Assembly (NCBI RefSeq): GCF_014897315.1
Contig: NZ_JABUYL010000022.1
Coordinates: 1 to 57,969, forward strand
Reading direction: 5' to 3'
Length of the DNA: 57,969 nucleotides
Source: Proteus sp. FME41
Lineage (GTDB): Bacteria > Pseudomonadota > Gammaproteobacteria > Enterobacterales > Enterobacteriaceae
The notes under the pieces are model-generated. The model saw only the letters and a list, made by a program, of their open reading frames with translations. It was not told the origin of the DNA and did no database searches. Below, one piece after another: positions 1 to 9,161 of this stretch. Each line of letters starts with the position of its first letter. The first letter of the stretch is position 1. Made by a program: the position numbers and the translations under genes.

Positions 1-13
1 ATCGTCGGTCAGT

Positions 14-92
14 GGATGCGCATTATAGGGAGATCTCGGATTAGCGCAAGTGTTTATTTCACTTTTTTTTCTGTTCGCTTTTTTTTTCAGCA
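14..92 (-). promoter_or_regulatory. rRNA operon P1 promoter (transcribes leftwards out of the window)
   Basis: On the minus strand there is a perfect -10 TATAAT (22-27) and a -35 TTGCGC (44-49) separated by 16 bp, with the GC-rich discriminator GCGC immediately downstream. The bases around the -10, CTCCCTATAATGCGC, match the E. coli rrn P1 core. A strongly A/T-rich block at about 50-92 sits where the rrn UP element lies. This is the arrangement expected for a stringently controlled rRNA promoter. In E. coli the yieP gene is also the neighbour of an rRNA operon (rrnC), which supports the call. The rRNA genes themselves would lie outside the window. Confidence 0.85.
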
Positions 93-202
93 AAATAAAG
101 AAAAACGCTCTATTTTTATGCTGATAGCGTGAAATCCAGACAGCTTTCTACTCCCGACTCACGTAAGATAGATGATAAATTATGGTATAGGTAACCTTTA
201 TT

Positions 203-889
203 ATGCAATTTAGCGAACAACGTTCAGCTTCTCAAAAGAATCTTTCTTATATTGTTGCTGAAAATTTAGGTAAACAAATTCTTTCTGGTCGCTATGAGCC
301 CGAATCTTTGTTGCCAGGCGAAATAGAATTAGCAGAATTACTCTCTGTCAGCAGAACCGTTATCCGAGAAGCAATAAAAATGCTTGCTGCAAAAGGGATG
401 CTTTTACCTCGCCCACGCATAGGTACTCGCGTTACACCAATGCAGAATTGGAACTTATTAGATAATGATCTTCTTAATTGGTGGATAGACAGCGGTGAAT
501 TTAATAAAGTTAGCCATTATTTCCATCATGTTCGTTTAGCAATAGAACCTCAAGCCTGTTATTTAGCCGCCTTTAATGCAAACGAAAGTCAAAAACAGTC
601 TCTTTCTTTATTTGGTAAAGAAATGCTGTTACTCAATGATAATTTTGACAGGCAACATTGGTTAGATATCGATACTCAATTTCACTATCTTATTTACCAA
701 GCAAGTGGTAATCCTTTTTTTGCCTCTTTTGGGTCACTGTTTCTTTCTGCTTATAAAAAGTATTTCGATCTTATTGTGGGTGATGAAACCGTTCAACCTG
801 AAACACATAACCAAATTGTTCAGGCCATTATTGATGGTAATGGAAATAAGGCTCGTGATCTCTGTTTAATCTTATTAACGAGTGATTGA
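203..889 (+). CDS. yieP: FadR/GntR-family transcriptional regulator YieP
   Basis: The protein has 228 residues. Residues about 15-75 form a GntR winged helix-turn-helix (LPGEIELAELLSVSRTVIREA is the recognition region), followed by an all-helical FCD-type ligand-binding domain (about 100-220). The length matches E. coli YieP (about 230). It sits directly upstream of hsrA in the same direction, as in E. coli, with an 82-bp gap, and next to a divergent rRNA promoter. In E. coli YieP is a poorly characterised DNA-binding regulator, so the ligand and target genes are unknown here. The start follows a weak AGGTAA ribosome-binding site. Confidence 0.85.
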   Translation: MQFSEQRSASQKNLSYIVAENLGKQILSGRYEPESLLPGEIELAELLSVSRTVIREAIKMLAAKGMLLPRPRIGTRVTPMQNWNLLDNDLLNWWIDSGEFNKVSHYFHHVRLAIEPQACYLAAFNANESQKQSLSLFGKEMLLLNDNFDRQHWLDIDTQFHYLIYQASGNPFFASFGSLFLSAYKKYFDLIVGDETVQPETHNQIVQAIIDGNGNKARDLCLILLTSD

Positions 890-971
890 ATAGTTTTAAT
901 ACAATTTTTTTGGATTTTCCGTTTATAATGAAGCGATAATCAAAATATAGAACAAAGACGGTATATGCTTC

Positions 972-2366
972 ATGTTTAAATCCGCCAAAAATATGTCTGG
1001 GTTGCCTTGGATAGCGGCAATGGCTTTTTTTATGCAGGCTCTTGATGCAACTATTCTTAATACAGCATTACCTGATATAGCTAAGAGCCTTAATCACTCT
1101 CCTCTCGCGATGCAATCAGCAGTTATTAGTTATACTTTAACTGTAGCATTACTAATTCCTGTCAGTGGGTGGTTAGCCGATAGATTTGGAACTCGTAAAA
1201 TTTTTATTATTGCGGTTTCTTTATTTTCTGCTGGCTCTTTATTATGTGCACTTTCTCCTAACCTTATGTTCCTTGTTGTCTCACGCATTATACAAGGTAT
1301 TGGTGGTGCAATGATGATGCCCGTTGCACGCCTTGCTCTATTAAGAGCCTATCCTCGTAGTGAATTACTGCCTATTTTAAATTTTGTCACAATGCCAGGG
1401 CTAGTTGGTCCGATAGCTGGACCGCTATTAGGTGGGATACTCGTCACTTACGCCTCTTGGCATTGGATATTTATTATTAATATTCCTATTGGCTTATTAG
1501 GTATTTTCTATGCCATAAAGCATATGCCTAATTTTACAATGCCAAAGCGCAAGTTTGATTTACTGGGTTTTATTTTTTTTGGTTTTGGCTTAGTAATGCT
1601 TTCTGTCAGCCTTGATCTTTTTGGTGATAAAAATATTTCTCGCTATATTCCTATTGCCATTATTTCAGGAGGTTTCTCTTTGCTTGGTTTGTATATCAAT
1701 CATGCAAAACGCCACCAGCAACCTCTTATTCCATTAAACATATTTAAAACTCGTACATTCTCTGTCGGTATTGCAGGCAATATCGCAACACGATTAGGAA
1801 CTGGTTGTATTCCTTTCTTAATGCCACTTATGTTGCAAGTCGGTTTTGGCTACCCGGCTATTATTTCGGGTATGATGATGGCACCAATGGCATTAGGCTC
1901 TATTTTAGCAAAATCTTTTGTCACAAAAATCTTAGTTAAATTTAGTTATCGTCGAACACTCTTTGCTATTACCATTATTATTGGTTTGATGATAACGCAG
2001 TTTTCACTTCAGTCTCCGGGAATGTCTATTTACTACCTCGTTATTCCACTCTTTTTACTTGGTGTGGTCATGTCAATACAGTTTACGTCGATGAATACTA
2101 TTTCATTGGCAGACTTAACTGATAATAATGCCAGTTCAGGAAATAGTGTCTTAGCAGTAACACAACAACTGGCTATTAGTTTTGGTATTGCGGTAAGTGC
2201 GTCTATTTTAGGATATTTTGATACCGAGAACGTGGGGACAACTGTTGATAACTTCCACTACACATTTATTACTGTCGGTATCATTACATTACTGTCTTCT
2301 TTTGTGTTTTTACTTCTTGATAAACATGATGGGGATAATCTGACAAACAAAAAGAAAAAAGCCTGA
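972..2366 (+). CDS. hsrA: DHA2-family multidrug efflux MFS transporter HsrA
   Basis: This is a 464-residue integral membrane protein with about 14 hydrophobic segments. It carries the MFS motif A signature ([11 protein letters not shown], about residues 64-74) and the DHA2 feature [11 protein letters not shown] near residue 24. E. coli HsrA (YieO, 475 residues) has the same length and the same position after yieP. The family exports drugs or metabolites using the proton gradient; the substrate of HsrA is not established. It is likely co-transcribed with yieP and is closed by the strong hairpin at 2395-2420. Product family is certain; substrate is not. Confidence 0.85.
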   Translation: MFKSAKNMSGLPWIAAMAFFMQALDATILNTALPDIAKSLNHSPLAMQSAVISYTLTVALLIPVSGWLADRFGTRKIFIIAVSLFSAGSLLCALSPNLMFLVVSRIIQGIGGAMMMPVARLALLRAYPRSELLPILNFVTMPGLVGPIAGPLLGGILVTYASWHWIFIINIPIGLLGIFYAIKHMPNFTMPKRKFDLLGFIFFGFGLVMLSVSLDLFGDKNISRYIPIAIISGGFSLLGLYINHAKRHQQPLIPLNIFKTRTFSVGIAGNIATRLGTGCIPFLMPLMLQVGFGYPAIISGMMMAPMALGSILAKSFVTKILVKFSYRRTLFAITIIIGLMITQFSLQSPGMSIYYLVIPLFLLGVVMSIQFTSMNTISLADLTDNNASSGNSVLAVTQQLAISFGIAVSASILGYFDTENVGTTVDNFHYTFITVGIITLLSSFVFLLLDKHDGDNLTNKKKKA

Positions 2367-2394
2367 TTATTGAATTCAGATAGAGATAGAAATA

Positions 2395-2424
2395 GAGAAG
2401 AGAGCATACGCTCTCTTCTCTTTC
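2395..2424. terminator. Terminator between convergent hsrA and rbsK
   Basis: A perfect 11-bp stem (2395-2405 with 2410-2420) encloses a 4-nt loop and is followed by a T-rich run on the plus strand. A second perfect 20-bp palindrome lies at 2431-2450, just past the rbsK stop. The first hairpin fits a terminator for hsrA and may also stop rbsK transcripts. Confidence 0.75.
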
Positions 2425-2453
2425 TTTACTTCTTCTTTATATAAAGAAGAGCA

Positions 2454-3383
2454 TTATAAAAACGTAGATAAAAAAGTATCCACTTCATGACGCCAAGGCA
2501 CAGATGGCTGAGCTCCTGAACGAGTAACAGCGATTGCAGCAGCTGCGTGAGCAAACTGAATCGCTGACATCATAGACTGCCCTTCTAATAATGCAGTCAT
2601 CAATGCCCCATTAAAAGTATCACCCGCAGCGATGGTATCAACAGCTTTCACTTTAAAAGCAGGAACAATACCACCTTTACTATTTTGCTCACTAACCCAA
2701 ACACCACGACTCCCTAATGTAATAAGAACCGTTTTAATCCCTTTATTATGTAGAATATCTGCTGCTTGCTGCGCACTTTCATTATCAATGACTTTAATAC
2801 CTGTCAGATATTCAATTTCAGTTTCATTTGGTGTAATAATATCAACCAATGACAGTAATTCATCAGGTAATGCCTGAGCGGGTGCAGGGTTTAATATTAC
2901 TTGCACATTTTCTTGTTTCGCAATTTCAGCGGCTTTCAATACAGAATCAAGTGGTGATTCTAATTGCATTAACAGGGCATCGGCTTCTTTTATTATATCG
3001 CTATGGCGTTGAACATAGTTTGTATCTAACCGACCATTGGCACCTGCATGGATACCAATAACGTTTTCACCTTGCTGATTAACAAAAATAAGTGCAACAC
3101 CCGTTGCTTCATTATCAATTAACTCAATACTATTGGTATCGATATTGTCAGTGATCAATTGAGCCTTCGCTTTTTCACCAATATCGTCATTTCCTAAGCA
3201 AGCAAGAAATGAAATATTAGCACCACAACGCCCTGCAGCAACTGCTTGATTAGCCCCTTTACCGCCGAATACCATTTGAAATTGATTACCTGAAATGGTC
3301 TCACCAGGAAGCGGAAAATGGGCAACATTAAGAATATGATCAGCATTAACACTACCTAAAATCACAAGTTTCTTCGCTTCCAT
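2454..3383 (-). CDS. rbsK: Ribokinase
   Basis: The 309-residue PfkB-family sugar kinase phosphorylates D-ribose to ribose-5-phosphate with ATP in the cytoplasm. Both family signatures are present: the N-terminal GGKGANQAVAA (about residues 41-51) and the C-terminal AAGDTFNGAL with the catalytic Asp (about 252-261). The length equals E. coli RbsK. Unlike E. coli, no rbsDACB transporter or rbsR repressor gene lies beside it. The upstream region still contains a LacI-type operator (3486-3507), so control by an RbsR encoded elsewhere is likely. Its place between hsrA and ravA is where the complete rbs operon sits in E. coli, suggesting reduction of that operon. Confidence 0.92.
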   Translation of the reverse strand: MEAKKLVILGSVNADHILNVAHFPLPGETISGNQFQMVFGGKGANQAVAAGRCGANISFLACLGNDDIGEKAKAQLITDNIDTNSIELIDNEATGVALIFVNQQGENVIGIHAGANGRLDTNYVQRHSDIIKEADALLMQLESPLDSVLKAAEIAKQENVQVILNPAPAQALPDELLSLVDIITPNETEIEYLTGIKVIDNESAQQAADILHNKGIKTVLITLGSRGVWVSEQNSKGGIVPAFKVKAVDTIAAGDTFNGALMTALLEGQSMMSAIQFAHAAAAIAVTRSGAQPSVPWRHEVDTFLSTFL

Positions 3384-3485
3384 GATTTATCCTTACTCTC
3401 AATAATAAATTCTAAATGTATTGCATAAATGATACTCAAAATTCTAAACCGATCATCTCAGCAACATTAAGGAAAAACCGTGATC

Positions 3486-3507
3486 ACTATCGAAACGTTT
3501 CGCTAGT
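3486..3507. promoter_or_regulatory. RbsR-like operator upstream of rbsK
   Basis: The core CGAAACGTTTCG (3491-3502) is a perfect 12-bp palindrome. The symmetry extends to 22 bp (3486-3507) with one mismatched pair. It has the central CG and the GAAACGTTTC pattern of LacI/GalR-family operators, closest to the E. coli RbsR site. It lies about 105 bp upstream of the rbsK start on the minus strand and about 160 bp upstream of ravA. Confidence 0.7.
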
Positions 3508-3664
3508 AAAACAAAAAAGAACCAAAAATAAGCAGTAGGAAGCTGAATCGATTTTTGTTATAAACAAATTGTGTGCTAATAGAATGTTTGACTATATGTC
3601 ATCAATCTTTTTCTGATATTTTCTGGGTAATGACGAAAATAAGTGCCCATGATTAGGAGTATTT

Positions 3665-5164
3665 ATGCAACTTGCAGAGCGGATTTCACAACTTAGCCAA
3701 TATCTTGAGACTGGACTTTATGAGCGACAGTCAGCTATCCGTCTTTGTTTACTTGCAGCACTCAGTGGCGAAAGTGTTTTCTTACTTGGCCCTCCTGGAA
3801 TTGCTAAAAGCTTAATCGCCAGAAGAATGAAAGAAGCATTTAAAGAGGCCAAAGCGTTTGAATATCTAATGACACGGTTTTCCACTCCTGAAGAAATTTT
3901 TGGCCCATTATCTATTCAAGCATTAAAAGATGAAGGTAAATATCAGCGCTTGATTGATGGCTATTTGCCAGATGCTGAAGTTGTCTTCCTTGATGAAATA
4001 TGGAAAGCCGGACCCGCTATTCTTAATACGCTATTAACTGCAATTAATGAACGTAAATTTAGAAACGGCGAAGCTGAAGTTAATATTCCGATGCGCTTAT
4101 TAGTATCAGCGTCAAATGAACTTCCTGATTCAGATAGTAGTCTTGAGGCACTATATGACCGAATGCTCATCCGCATTTGGCTGAAAAAAGTACAAGATAA
4201 GAAAAACTTTCGAGCATTACTCATCAATAAAGAAGTGAGCTCTTTTCATATTCCAGCTCATATTCAAATCACAGCAGAAGAATTTTCACGTTGGCAATCA
4301 GAGTTAGAAAAAATCAGTTTAGACGATCATTTGTTTGATTTGATTTATCAGCTAAGAGAATCTTTAGATAAAAGTGACGCCGCTCCTTATGTTTCAGATA
4401 GACGTTGGAAAAAAGCAGTACGTCTTTTACAAGCCAGTGCATTTTTTAATGGACGTAGTACTATTTCCCCATTAGATCTTATTTTATTAAAAGATTGCCT
4501 TTGGCATGATCAAGCTTCATTTTCGCTATTAGATAAGCTATTACAAAACCTTTTAACAGAACAAGCTTACCACCAGCTAGAGTTAATTAGAAAAACAGAA
4601 AATCTGTGGGCTGAGTGGATGCAATCAACAAGAAATAAACAAGATCAACAAGCTTTTCGTTTTGAAAAACAAAGCGGAATGTTTGGTCGAAATGCACATT
4701 TTAACCTATCAGAAAAAATGCAGGCTGATAAATATACGCTGTTTTTACATATCCCTCTGCATATTCATAGCATTCAAGTTAACTTTATTACCTTTGAGCA
4801 TAAATCCTTGGAAAGTTTTTTATCTAAGGGGGATGAATTATCTGCACGTTTAAATGGTATAGGCTTTCCTCAACCAATTAACGCCCAAATTCGCCAAGAT
4901 GGTGTATTAGAAATTTTGGATGTGAGTCGGCGTACAACATCTCTTTATCAACAAAAAGAAACAGTACCGACAGCACCTACTGAAAATAACAAAGAGTGGC
5001 AAGATAAATTAAAAGATCTGACTCAAGAAATTTATGGTGAACAAGAAAAATTTAATCATCATCAACCAAATTTATTTATTGATAATGATTGGCTTATTTC
5101 TATAGAACAAAGTTTTGTTCAGCTTAATGAAAAACTATCTCAATTAAAAAGCCAAATAAAGTGA
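3665..5164 (+). CDS. ravA: MoxR-type AAA+ ATPase RavA
   Basis: The 499-residue protein has an N-terminal AAA+ module with Walker A GPPGIAKS (residues 42-49) and Walker B VVFLDEIW (about 106-113). The C-terminal half is helical and contains the LARA region. E. coli RavA is 498 residues, forms hexamers, binds the lysine decarboxylase LdcI and acts with ViaA on respiratory Fe-S proteins and aminoglycoside sensitivity. viaA follows after 7 bp, so the pair is one operon. The start has an AGGAG ribosome-binding site at about 3654-3659. Confidence 0.92.
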   Translation: MQLAERISQLSQYLETGLYERQSAIRLCLLAALSGESVFLLGPPGIAKSLIARRMKEAFKEAKAFEYLMTRFSTPEEIFGPLSIQALKDEGKYQRLIDGYLPDAEVVFLDEIWKAGPAILNTLLTAINERKFRNGEAEVNIPMRLLVSASNELPDSDSSLEALYDRMLIRIWLKKVQDKKNFRALLINKEVSSFHIPAHIQITAEEFSRWQSELEKISLDDHLFDLIYQLRESLDKSDAAPYVSDRRWKKAVRLLQASAFFNGRSTISPLDLILLKDCLWHDQASFSLLDKLLQNLLTEQAYHQLELIRKTENLWAEWMQSTRNKQDQQAFRFEKQSGMFGRNAHFNLSEKMQADKYTLFLHIPLHIHSIQVNFITFEHKSLESFLSKGDELSARLNGIGFPQPINAQIRQDGVLEILDVSRRTTSLYQQKETVPTAPTENNKEWQDKLKDLTQEIYGEQEKFNHHQPNLFIDNDWLISIEQSFVQLNEKLSQLKSQIK

Positions 5165-5171
5165 TGATATT

Positions 5172-6629
5172 ATGCTGACACTTTCAACATTAGATATGCT
5201 TTTAGCCATAAATGAAGGTCAACTTATTGAGGAGGTTATTATTGCTATCTTAGCGTCGCCTCAATTAGCCGTATTTTTTGAAAAACACCCAAGACTAAAA
5301 AAAGCGTTGCTTAAAGATATTCAGCAATGGAAAAAAAGCTTACAACAAAGAGTTAAAGAAACATTAGTTCCCACGATGGTTGCAGATGAGTTTGCTCTTT
5401 ATCAGCAAACACAGTCATTAGGTAATGCGATATTTAATCAGCAAGTCGAACTTATTCTTGCTGAACTAAATAAATTAGATTCTTCTTTTATTGAAGAAGC
5501 CTCGCAGCTTATCAAAAAAAACAAGCCATTTTCTCCTGCTCAACAAGCCTTGTTTATTCAACACTGGCGCATTAGTTTAATTTTCCAAGTCACCGCACTA
5601 CACAAAGCGTTATTTGACCAAGAACAAGAGCAATTACTGGCAGAACTACAAGAGCGTTTAGCATTAAGTGGAAATTTAAGTAATACATTTTCAGAAAATG
5701 AACGAGCCGCTGGACGTTTGTGGGATATGAGCAAAGGTATTTTAACCAAAACACCTTTTGATGAAAAAATTATTCAACGTTATAGTGATTTTCTTGATCA
5801 GCAACCTGAATTACATAAGCTCGCAAGTTTATTAGGTCGTAGTAAAACCGCTAAATCACTCCCTGAAGAAAGTGTTATCTTTGAACCGACAACTATCGTT
5901 GAAAAAGCCCCTGACACGACACCAGAGCAAGTTAATGGTATAGGACTTAGTGATGATATCTTACGTTTGCTCCCCGCCGAGCTCGCCCTATTAGGTATTA
6001 ATGAAATAGAGTATGAGTTTTATAGAAAGCTGGTGGAAAAACAACTCAATACTTATCGATTACAAGGTGATAATTGGCAAGAGCGTACAGTATTACGCCC
6101 TGTAACTCATCATCATGATGAAGAAAGACCGAGAGGACCTTTTATTGTCTGTATTGATACGTCTGGTTCAATGGGAGGATTTAATGAACAGTGTGCGAAA
6201 GCTTTTGGATTAGCATTAATGAAAATAGCACTTGCAGATAATCGTTCATGTCATGTGATGTTATTTTCAACGGAAACAGTTCATTACCAGTTATCATCAT
6301 CTAATGGGCTTCAAGATCTTATCAAATTTTTAAATCAGTCATTTAGAGGCGGTACAGATTTAAGTGCATGTTTAGATAATGTCTCAGAAAAACTTAATGA
6401 TCCTACATGGAAAGATGCTGATGCTGTTGTTATTTCTGACTTTGTTGCCCAAAGGTTACCCGAAAACCTAATCAACAAAATCAAAAAAAGCCAACAGCAA
6501 CAGCACAATCGCTTCCATGCAGTTACCCTATCCAATTACGGCAAACCCAGTATCATGAAAATCTTTGACCATATATGGCGTTTTGATACTGGATTAAAAA
6601 GTCGTTTACTTCGACGCTGGCGCCAATAA
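5172..6629 (+). CDS. viaA: VWA-domain partner of RavA, ViaA
   Basis: The 485-residue protein has a helical N-terminal half and a C-terminal von Willebrand A domain with an intact metal-ion-dependent adhesion site, DTSGS, at residues 329-333. E. coli ViaA is 483 residues. It stimulates RavA ATPase activity and works with it on membrane respiratory complexes. It is translated from the same transcript as ravA. Its stop codon directly abuts the last base of the convergent asnA gene with no intergenic base, so the two transcripts must overlap at their 3' ends. Confidence 0.92.
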   Translation: MLTLSTLDMLLAINEGQLIEEVIIAILASPQLAVFFEKHPRLKKALLKDIQQWKKSLQQRVKETLVPTMVADEFALYQQTQSLGNAIFNQQVELILAELNKLDSSFIEEASQLIKKNKPFSPAQQALFIQHWRISLIFQVTALHKALFDQEQEQLLAELQERLALSGNLSNTFSENERAAGRLWDMSKGILTKTPFDEKIIQRYSDFLDQQPELHKLASLLGRSKTAKSLPEESVIFEPTTIVEKAPDTTPEQVNGIGLSDDILRLLPAELALLGINEIEYEFYRKLVEKQLNTYRLQGDNWQERTVLRPVTHHHDEERPRGPFIVCIDTSGSMGGFNEQCAKAFGLALMKIALADNRSCHVMLFSTETVHYQLSSSNGLQDLIKFLNQSFRGGTDLSACLDNVSEKLNDPTWKDADAVVISDFVAQRLPENLINKIKKSQQQQHNRFHAVTLSNYGKPSIMKIFDHIWRFDTGLKSRLLRRWRQ

Positions 6630-7622
6630 TTACAGCATATCCTCGAAAGCTAAACGTGTATCTTTTTCCCATACACCACATTGTACTTGTCCAATATGCT
6701 CTTTTTGTAGAAGTAGCATGACTAAACGTGATTGACCAATACCCCCGCCAATCGTTTGTGGCATATCGCCATGCATTAATGCTTTGTGCCAATCAAGCTC
6801 AAGACGTTTAGTATCGTCGGTTAATGTTAATTGACGCATTAATGTTTCTGGGTCAACACGGATACCCATTGATGACAACTCAAAGGCATCTTGCAATACA
6901 GGGTTCCAAACTAAAATATCACCGTTTAAACCTTCAAAACCGTCTTCGTTTTGCGTTGTCCAATCATCATAGTCAGGTGCTCTAACATCGTGAGATTCAC
7001 CACTTGAAAGTTTGCCACCAATTCCTATTAAGAAAACAGCACCATATTCTTTTGCTATCGCTTTTTCGCGACCTTTAGCATCAAGATCAGGATAACGACG
7101 CAATAACTCTTCAGTGTGAATAAATTGAATATGATCTGGCAGGAACGGTGCCAGACCAAATTCTTCACTAACGGCTTTTTCAGTTTCTTTTATTGCCTGA
7201 TAGATTTTACCCACTGTCTGTTTAAGATAAGGAACAGTACGATCCTTAGCTTCCATCACTTTTTCCCAGTCCCACTGATCGACATAAACAGAGTGGATCT
7301 GGGTTAAGCGATCTTCGTCTGGTCTCAAGGCTTTCATATGAGTATAAAGACCTTGACCAGAACTAAATCCAAAACGGCCTAATGTTTTGCGTTTCCATTT
7401 AGCTAATGAATGGACAACCTCAAAGGTAGAATCGGGTAAAGATTTGACTTTAACTTGTACCGCCTTCTCATGGCCAGATAAGTTATCTTGAGTTCCATCA
7501 CCAAGGCGACTTAAGATCGGTCCTTGAACTTCAATCAGCCCTAACTCTTTTTCCAACAGGCGTGAGAAATATGATTTAACAAAGCTAATTTGCTGTTGAG
7601 TCTGAATGAATGATTTTTCCAT
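6630..7622 (-). CDS. asnA: Aspartate--ammonia ligase (asparagine synthetase A)
   Basis: This enzyme makes L-asparagine from aspartate, ammonia and ATP through an aspartyl-adenylate. At 330 residues it has exactly the length of E. coli AsnA. It has a class II aminoacyl-tRNA-synthetase-like fold, and the C-terminal [14 protein letters not shown] motif is visible near residues 290-303. It is divergent from asnC, which activates asnA in E. coli when asparagine is low. The shared 159-bp control region contains spaced direct repeats. The gene is convergent and flush with viaA. Confidence 0.95.
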   Translation of the reverse strand: MEKSFIQTQQQISFVKSYFSRLLEKELGLIEVQGPILSRLGDGTQDNLSGHEKAVQVKVKSLPDSTFEVVHSLAKWKRKTLGRFGFSSGQGLYTHMKALRPDEDRLTQIHSVYVDQWDWEKVMEAKDRTVPYLKQTVGKIYQAIKETEKAVSEEFGLAPFLPDHIQFIHTEELLRRYPDLDAKGREKAIAKEYGAVFLIGIGGKLSSGESHDVRAPDYDDWTTQNEDGFEGLNGDILVWNPVLQDAFELSSMGIRVDPETLMRQLTLTDDTKRLELDWHKALMHGDMPQTIGGGIGQSRLVMLLLQKEHIGQVQCGVWEKDTRLAFEDML

Positions 7623-7727
7623 TTTTGTATTCCTAGTGGTGATGTCGTGTTTCGCTGATATAGATTAAGCAACAAAATGGGTACTAAATTCAATATACTT
7701 CATTAAAAATAGCCTTGCTTGTTTTAA

Positions 7728-7769
7728 ATCGTTAAAAATAACGCTATAAAAATGTATTATCGTTAAAAA
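7728..7769. promoter_or_regulatory. Paired direct repeats in the asnA-asnC control region
   Basis: ATCGTTAAAAA occurs at 7728-7738 and again at 7759-7769, 31 bp apart, close to three helical turns. Both copies lie just upstream of the asnC ribosome-binding site. Lrp/AsnC-family octamers typically bind helically phased sites, so these are reasonable AsnC autoregulatory sites. Binding is inferred. Confidence 0.4.
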
Positions 7770-7781
7770 CAGAGGGAGTTT

Positions 7782-8243
7782 ATGGACAATATTTATCAGA
7801 TCGATAATCTCGATCGTGACATACTTCACGCATTAATGGCGAATGCAAGAACACCTTACGCTGAATTGGCAAAAAAATTCGACGTTAGCCCGGGTACTAT
7901 TCATGTCCGTGTAGAGAAAATGAAACAGGCAGGGATTATCACTGGAACACGTGTTGATATTAGTGAAAAAAAATTAGGTTTTGATGTCTGCTGCTTTATT
8001 GGCATCATTCTAAAGAGTGCAAAAGATTACCATACAGCATTAGATAAGCTGGATAAGTTAGATGAAGTGGTAGAGGTTTATTACACAACAGGGCAATACA
8101 GTATTTTTACAAAGGTAATGTGTAAAAGTATTGAATCCTTACAAGACGTACTTATCAACAAAATACAGACAATCGATGAAATCCAATCAACCGAGACACT
8201 GATCTCGCTGCAAAACCCGATAATAAGGACGATCAAGCCATAA
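7782..8243 (+). CDS. asnC: Asparagine-responsive Lrp-family regulator AsnC
   Basis: The 153-residue protein has an N-terminal helix-turn-helix (about residues 8-55, with DRDILHALMANARTPYAELA) and a C-terminal RAM ligand-binding and oligomerisation domain (about 70-145). The length matches E. coli AsnC (152). In E. coli it activates asnA, represses its own gene, and asparagine relieves its action; transcription from it also reads towards mioC and oriC. Ribosome-binding site GAGGGAG precedes the ATG. Confidence 0.94.
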   Translation: MDNIYQIDNLDRDILHALMANARTPYAELAKKFDVSPGTIHVRVEKMKQAGIITGTRVDISEKKLGFDVCCFIGIILKSAKDYHTALDKLDKLDEVVEVYYTTGQYSIFTKVMCKSIESLQDVLINKIQTIDEIQSTETLISLQNPIIRTIKP

Positions 8244-8274
8244 GGATAAATTCTTATTTTTTTTTATAACCACA

Positions 8275-8283
8275 TTATCCACA
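8275..8283 (+). promoter_or_regulatory. Perfect DnaA box in the mioC promoter region
   Basis: TTATCCACA occurs 60 bp upstream of mioC. E. coli has a DnaA box at the same place, where DnaA represses mioC transcription towards oriC. Position and perfect match make this a good functional candidate. Confidence 0.75.
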
Positions 8284-8343
8284 GGTAGATCCCAAGTGAT
8301 TCACAGCGTACAATAGCGCGTCTTGAATATAAGGAGATCATTA

Positions 8344-8784
8344 ATGAAAAAAGTCACTCTAATTAGTGGCAGCACTATGGGTAATGCTGAATATGTCGCA
8401 GAACATCTTGCAGAGATCTTATCTGAAGAAGGATTTGAGACAGATTTGCACCATGGACCTTCTCTTAATGATCTCCCAAATGAAGGGATCTGGCTGGTGG
8501 TAACCTCCACACATGGGGCAGGTGATATTCCTGATAACCTCCAACCTTTCGCTGACGAAATTTCAGCTGACTCTATTGATCTTAGCAATGTTACTTTTGG
8601 TGCTATCGGTATAGGAAGTAGTGAATACGACACTTTCTGTGGTGCGATCAGAACATTGGATCAAAAGTTAATAGAAAAAGGGGCAACTCGCCTTGGTGAT
8701 CGTCTCGAAATAGACATTCAAAAGTATGACATTCCGGAAGATCCAGCAGAAGAATGGATAGCATCTTGGAAAAATTTACTTTAA
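8344..8784 (+). CDS. mioC: Flavodoxin-like protein MioC
   Basis: This 146-residue FMN-binding flavodoxin-like protein has the phosphate-binding loop SGSTMGNAEYVAE (about residues 8-20) and STHGAGDIPDN near residue 60. E. coli MioC is 147 residues and is needed for biotin synthase activity in vitro. The start at 8344 is preferred over an in-frame TTG at 8323 because AAGGAG lies just before 8344 and the protein then begins MKKVTLISGS as in the family. Transcription runs into oriC. Confidence 0.93.
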   Translation: MKKVTLISGSTMGNAEYVAEHLAEILSEEGFETDLHHGPSLNDLPNEGIWLVVTSTHGAGDIPDNLQPFADEISADSIDLSNVTFGAIGIGSSEYDTFCGAIRTLDQKLIEKGATRLGDRLEIDIQKYDIPEDPAEEWIASWKNLL

Positions 8785-8809
8785 ATTGTTTAAAAAAACA
8801 GCAAACAGA

Positions 8810-9053
8810 TGTGGATAACTCTGCTCAAAAGCGGGGGTTAACCCGTAGTTATCCATTGTATAAGCTTCTATCAATAAATGACCTGTGCATAAGTCGTCAT
8901 TTTGATCCCAGCTTATCAGCAGATAGATCACGGATCATTCACAGTATATGATCCTTTACACTTTTATGATCTTTAAATAGAAAATCCACTTATCCACAGA
9001 GGATCGCTTCCTTAATAAAAGATCTAATAAAGAGATCTTTAAATAAAAAGATC
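8810..9053. other. oriC: Chromosomal replication origin oriC
   Basis: The region between mioC and mnmG is an enterobacterial origin of about 245 bp. Reading from mioC: an R4-like DnaA box TGTGGATAA (8810-8818), a degenerate box TTATCCATT (8849-8857), an R2-like TGTGCATAA (8884-8892), a GATC-dense central block with CATTCACAG (about 8935-8945), an R1-like perfect TTATCCACA (8990-8998), then three 13-mers of GATCT-plus-A/T type on the minus strand (9012-9024, 9025-9037, 9041-9053). At least ten GATC sites fall within the area, as needed for SeqA sequestration. Order, spacing and size match E. coli oriC. Confidence 0.93.
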
Positions 9054-9062
9054 TTTAAATAA
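9012..9062. repeat. DNA unwinding element: 13-mers plus a 16-bp direct repeat
   Basis: Besides the three minus-strand 13-mers, the plus strand has GATCTTTAAATAA at 9034-9046 and again at 9050-9062, a 16-bp period. A related GATCTTTAAATAG lies at about 8969-8981. Each AGATCT is palindromic, so 13-mer-like elements face both ways around the same GATC sites. Confidence 0.7.
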
Positions 9063-9161
9063 TTACCTGCGGATCAGCTCGCTTGTATCTCTCAAAAAGT
9101 TGAGTAGAATTCGTTTTCCCAATGCAACACATTCAGCATTCGTAACATTTAAGGTTTACAC

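Noticed and set aside
2431-2450. Perfect 20-bp palindrome as a separate terminator for rbsK
   Set aside because: It is not followed by a T run on the minus strand; the stem at 2395-2420 is the better candidate.
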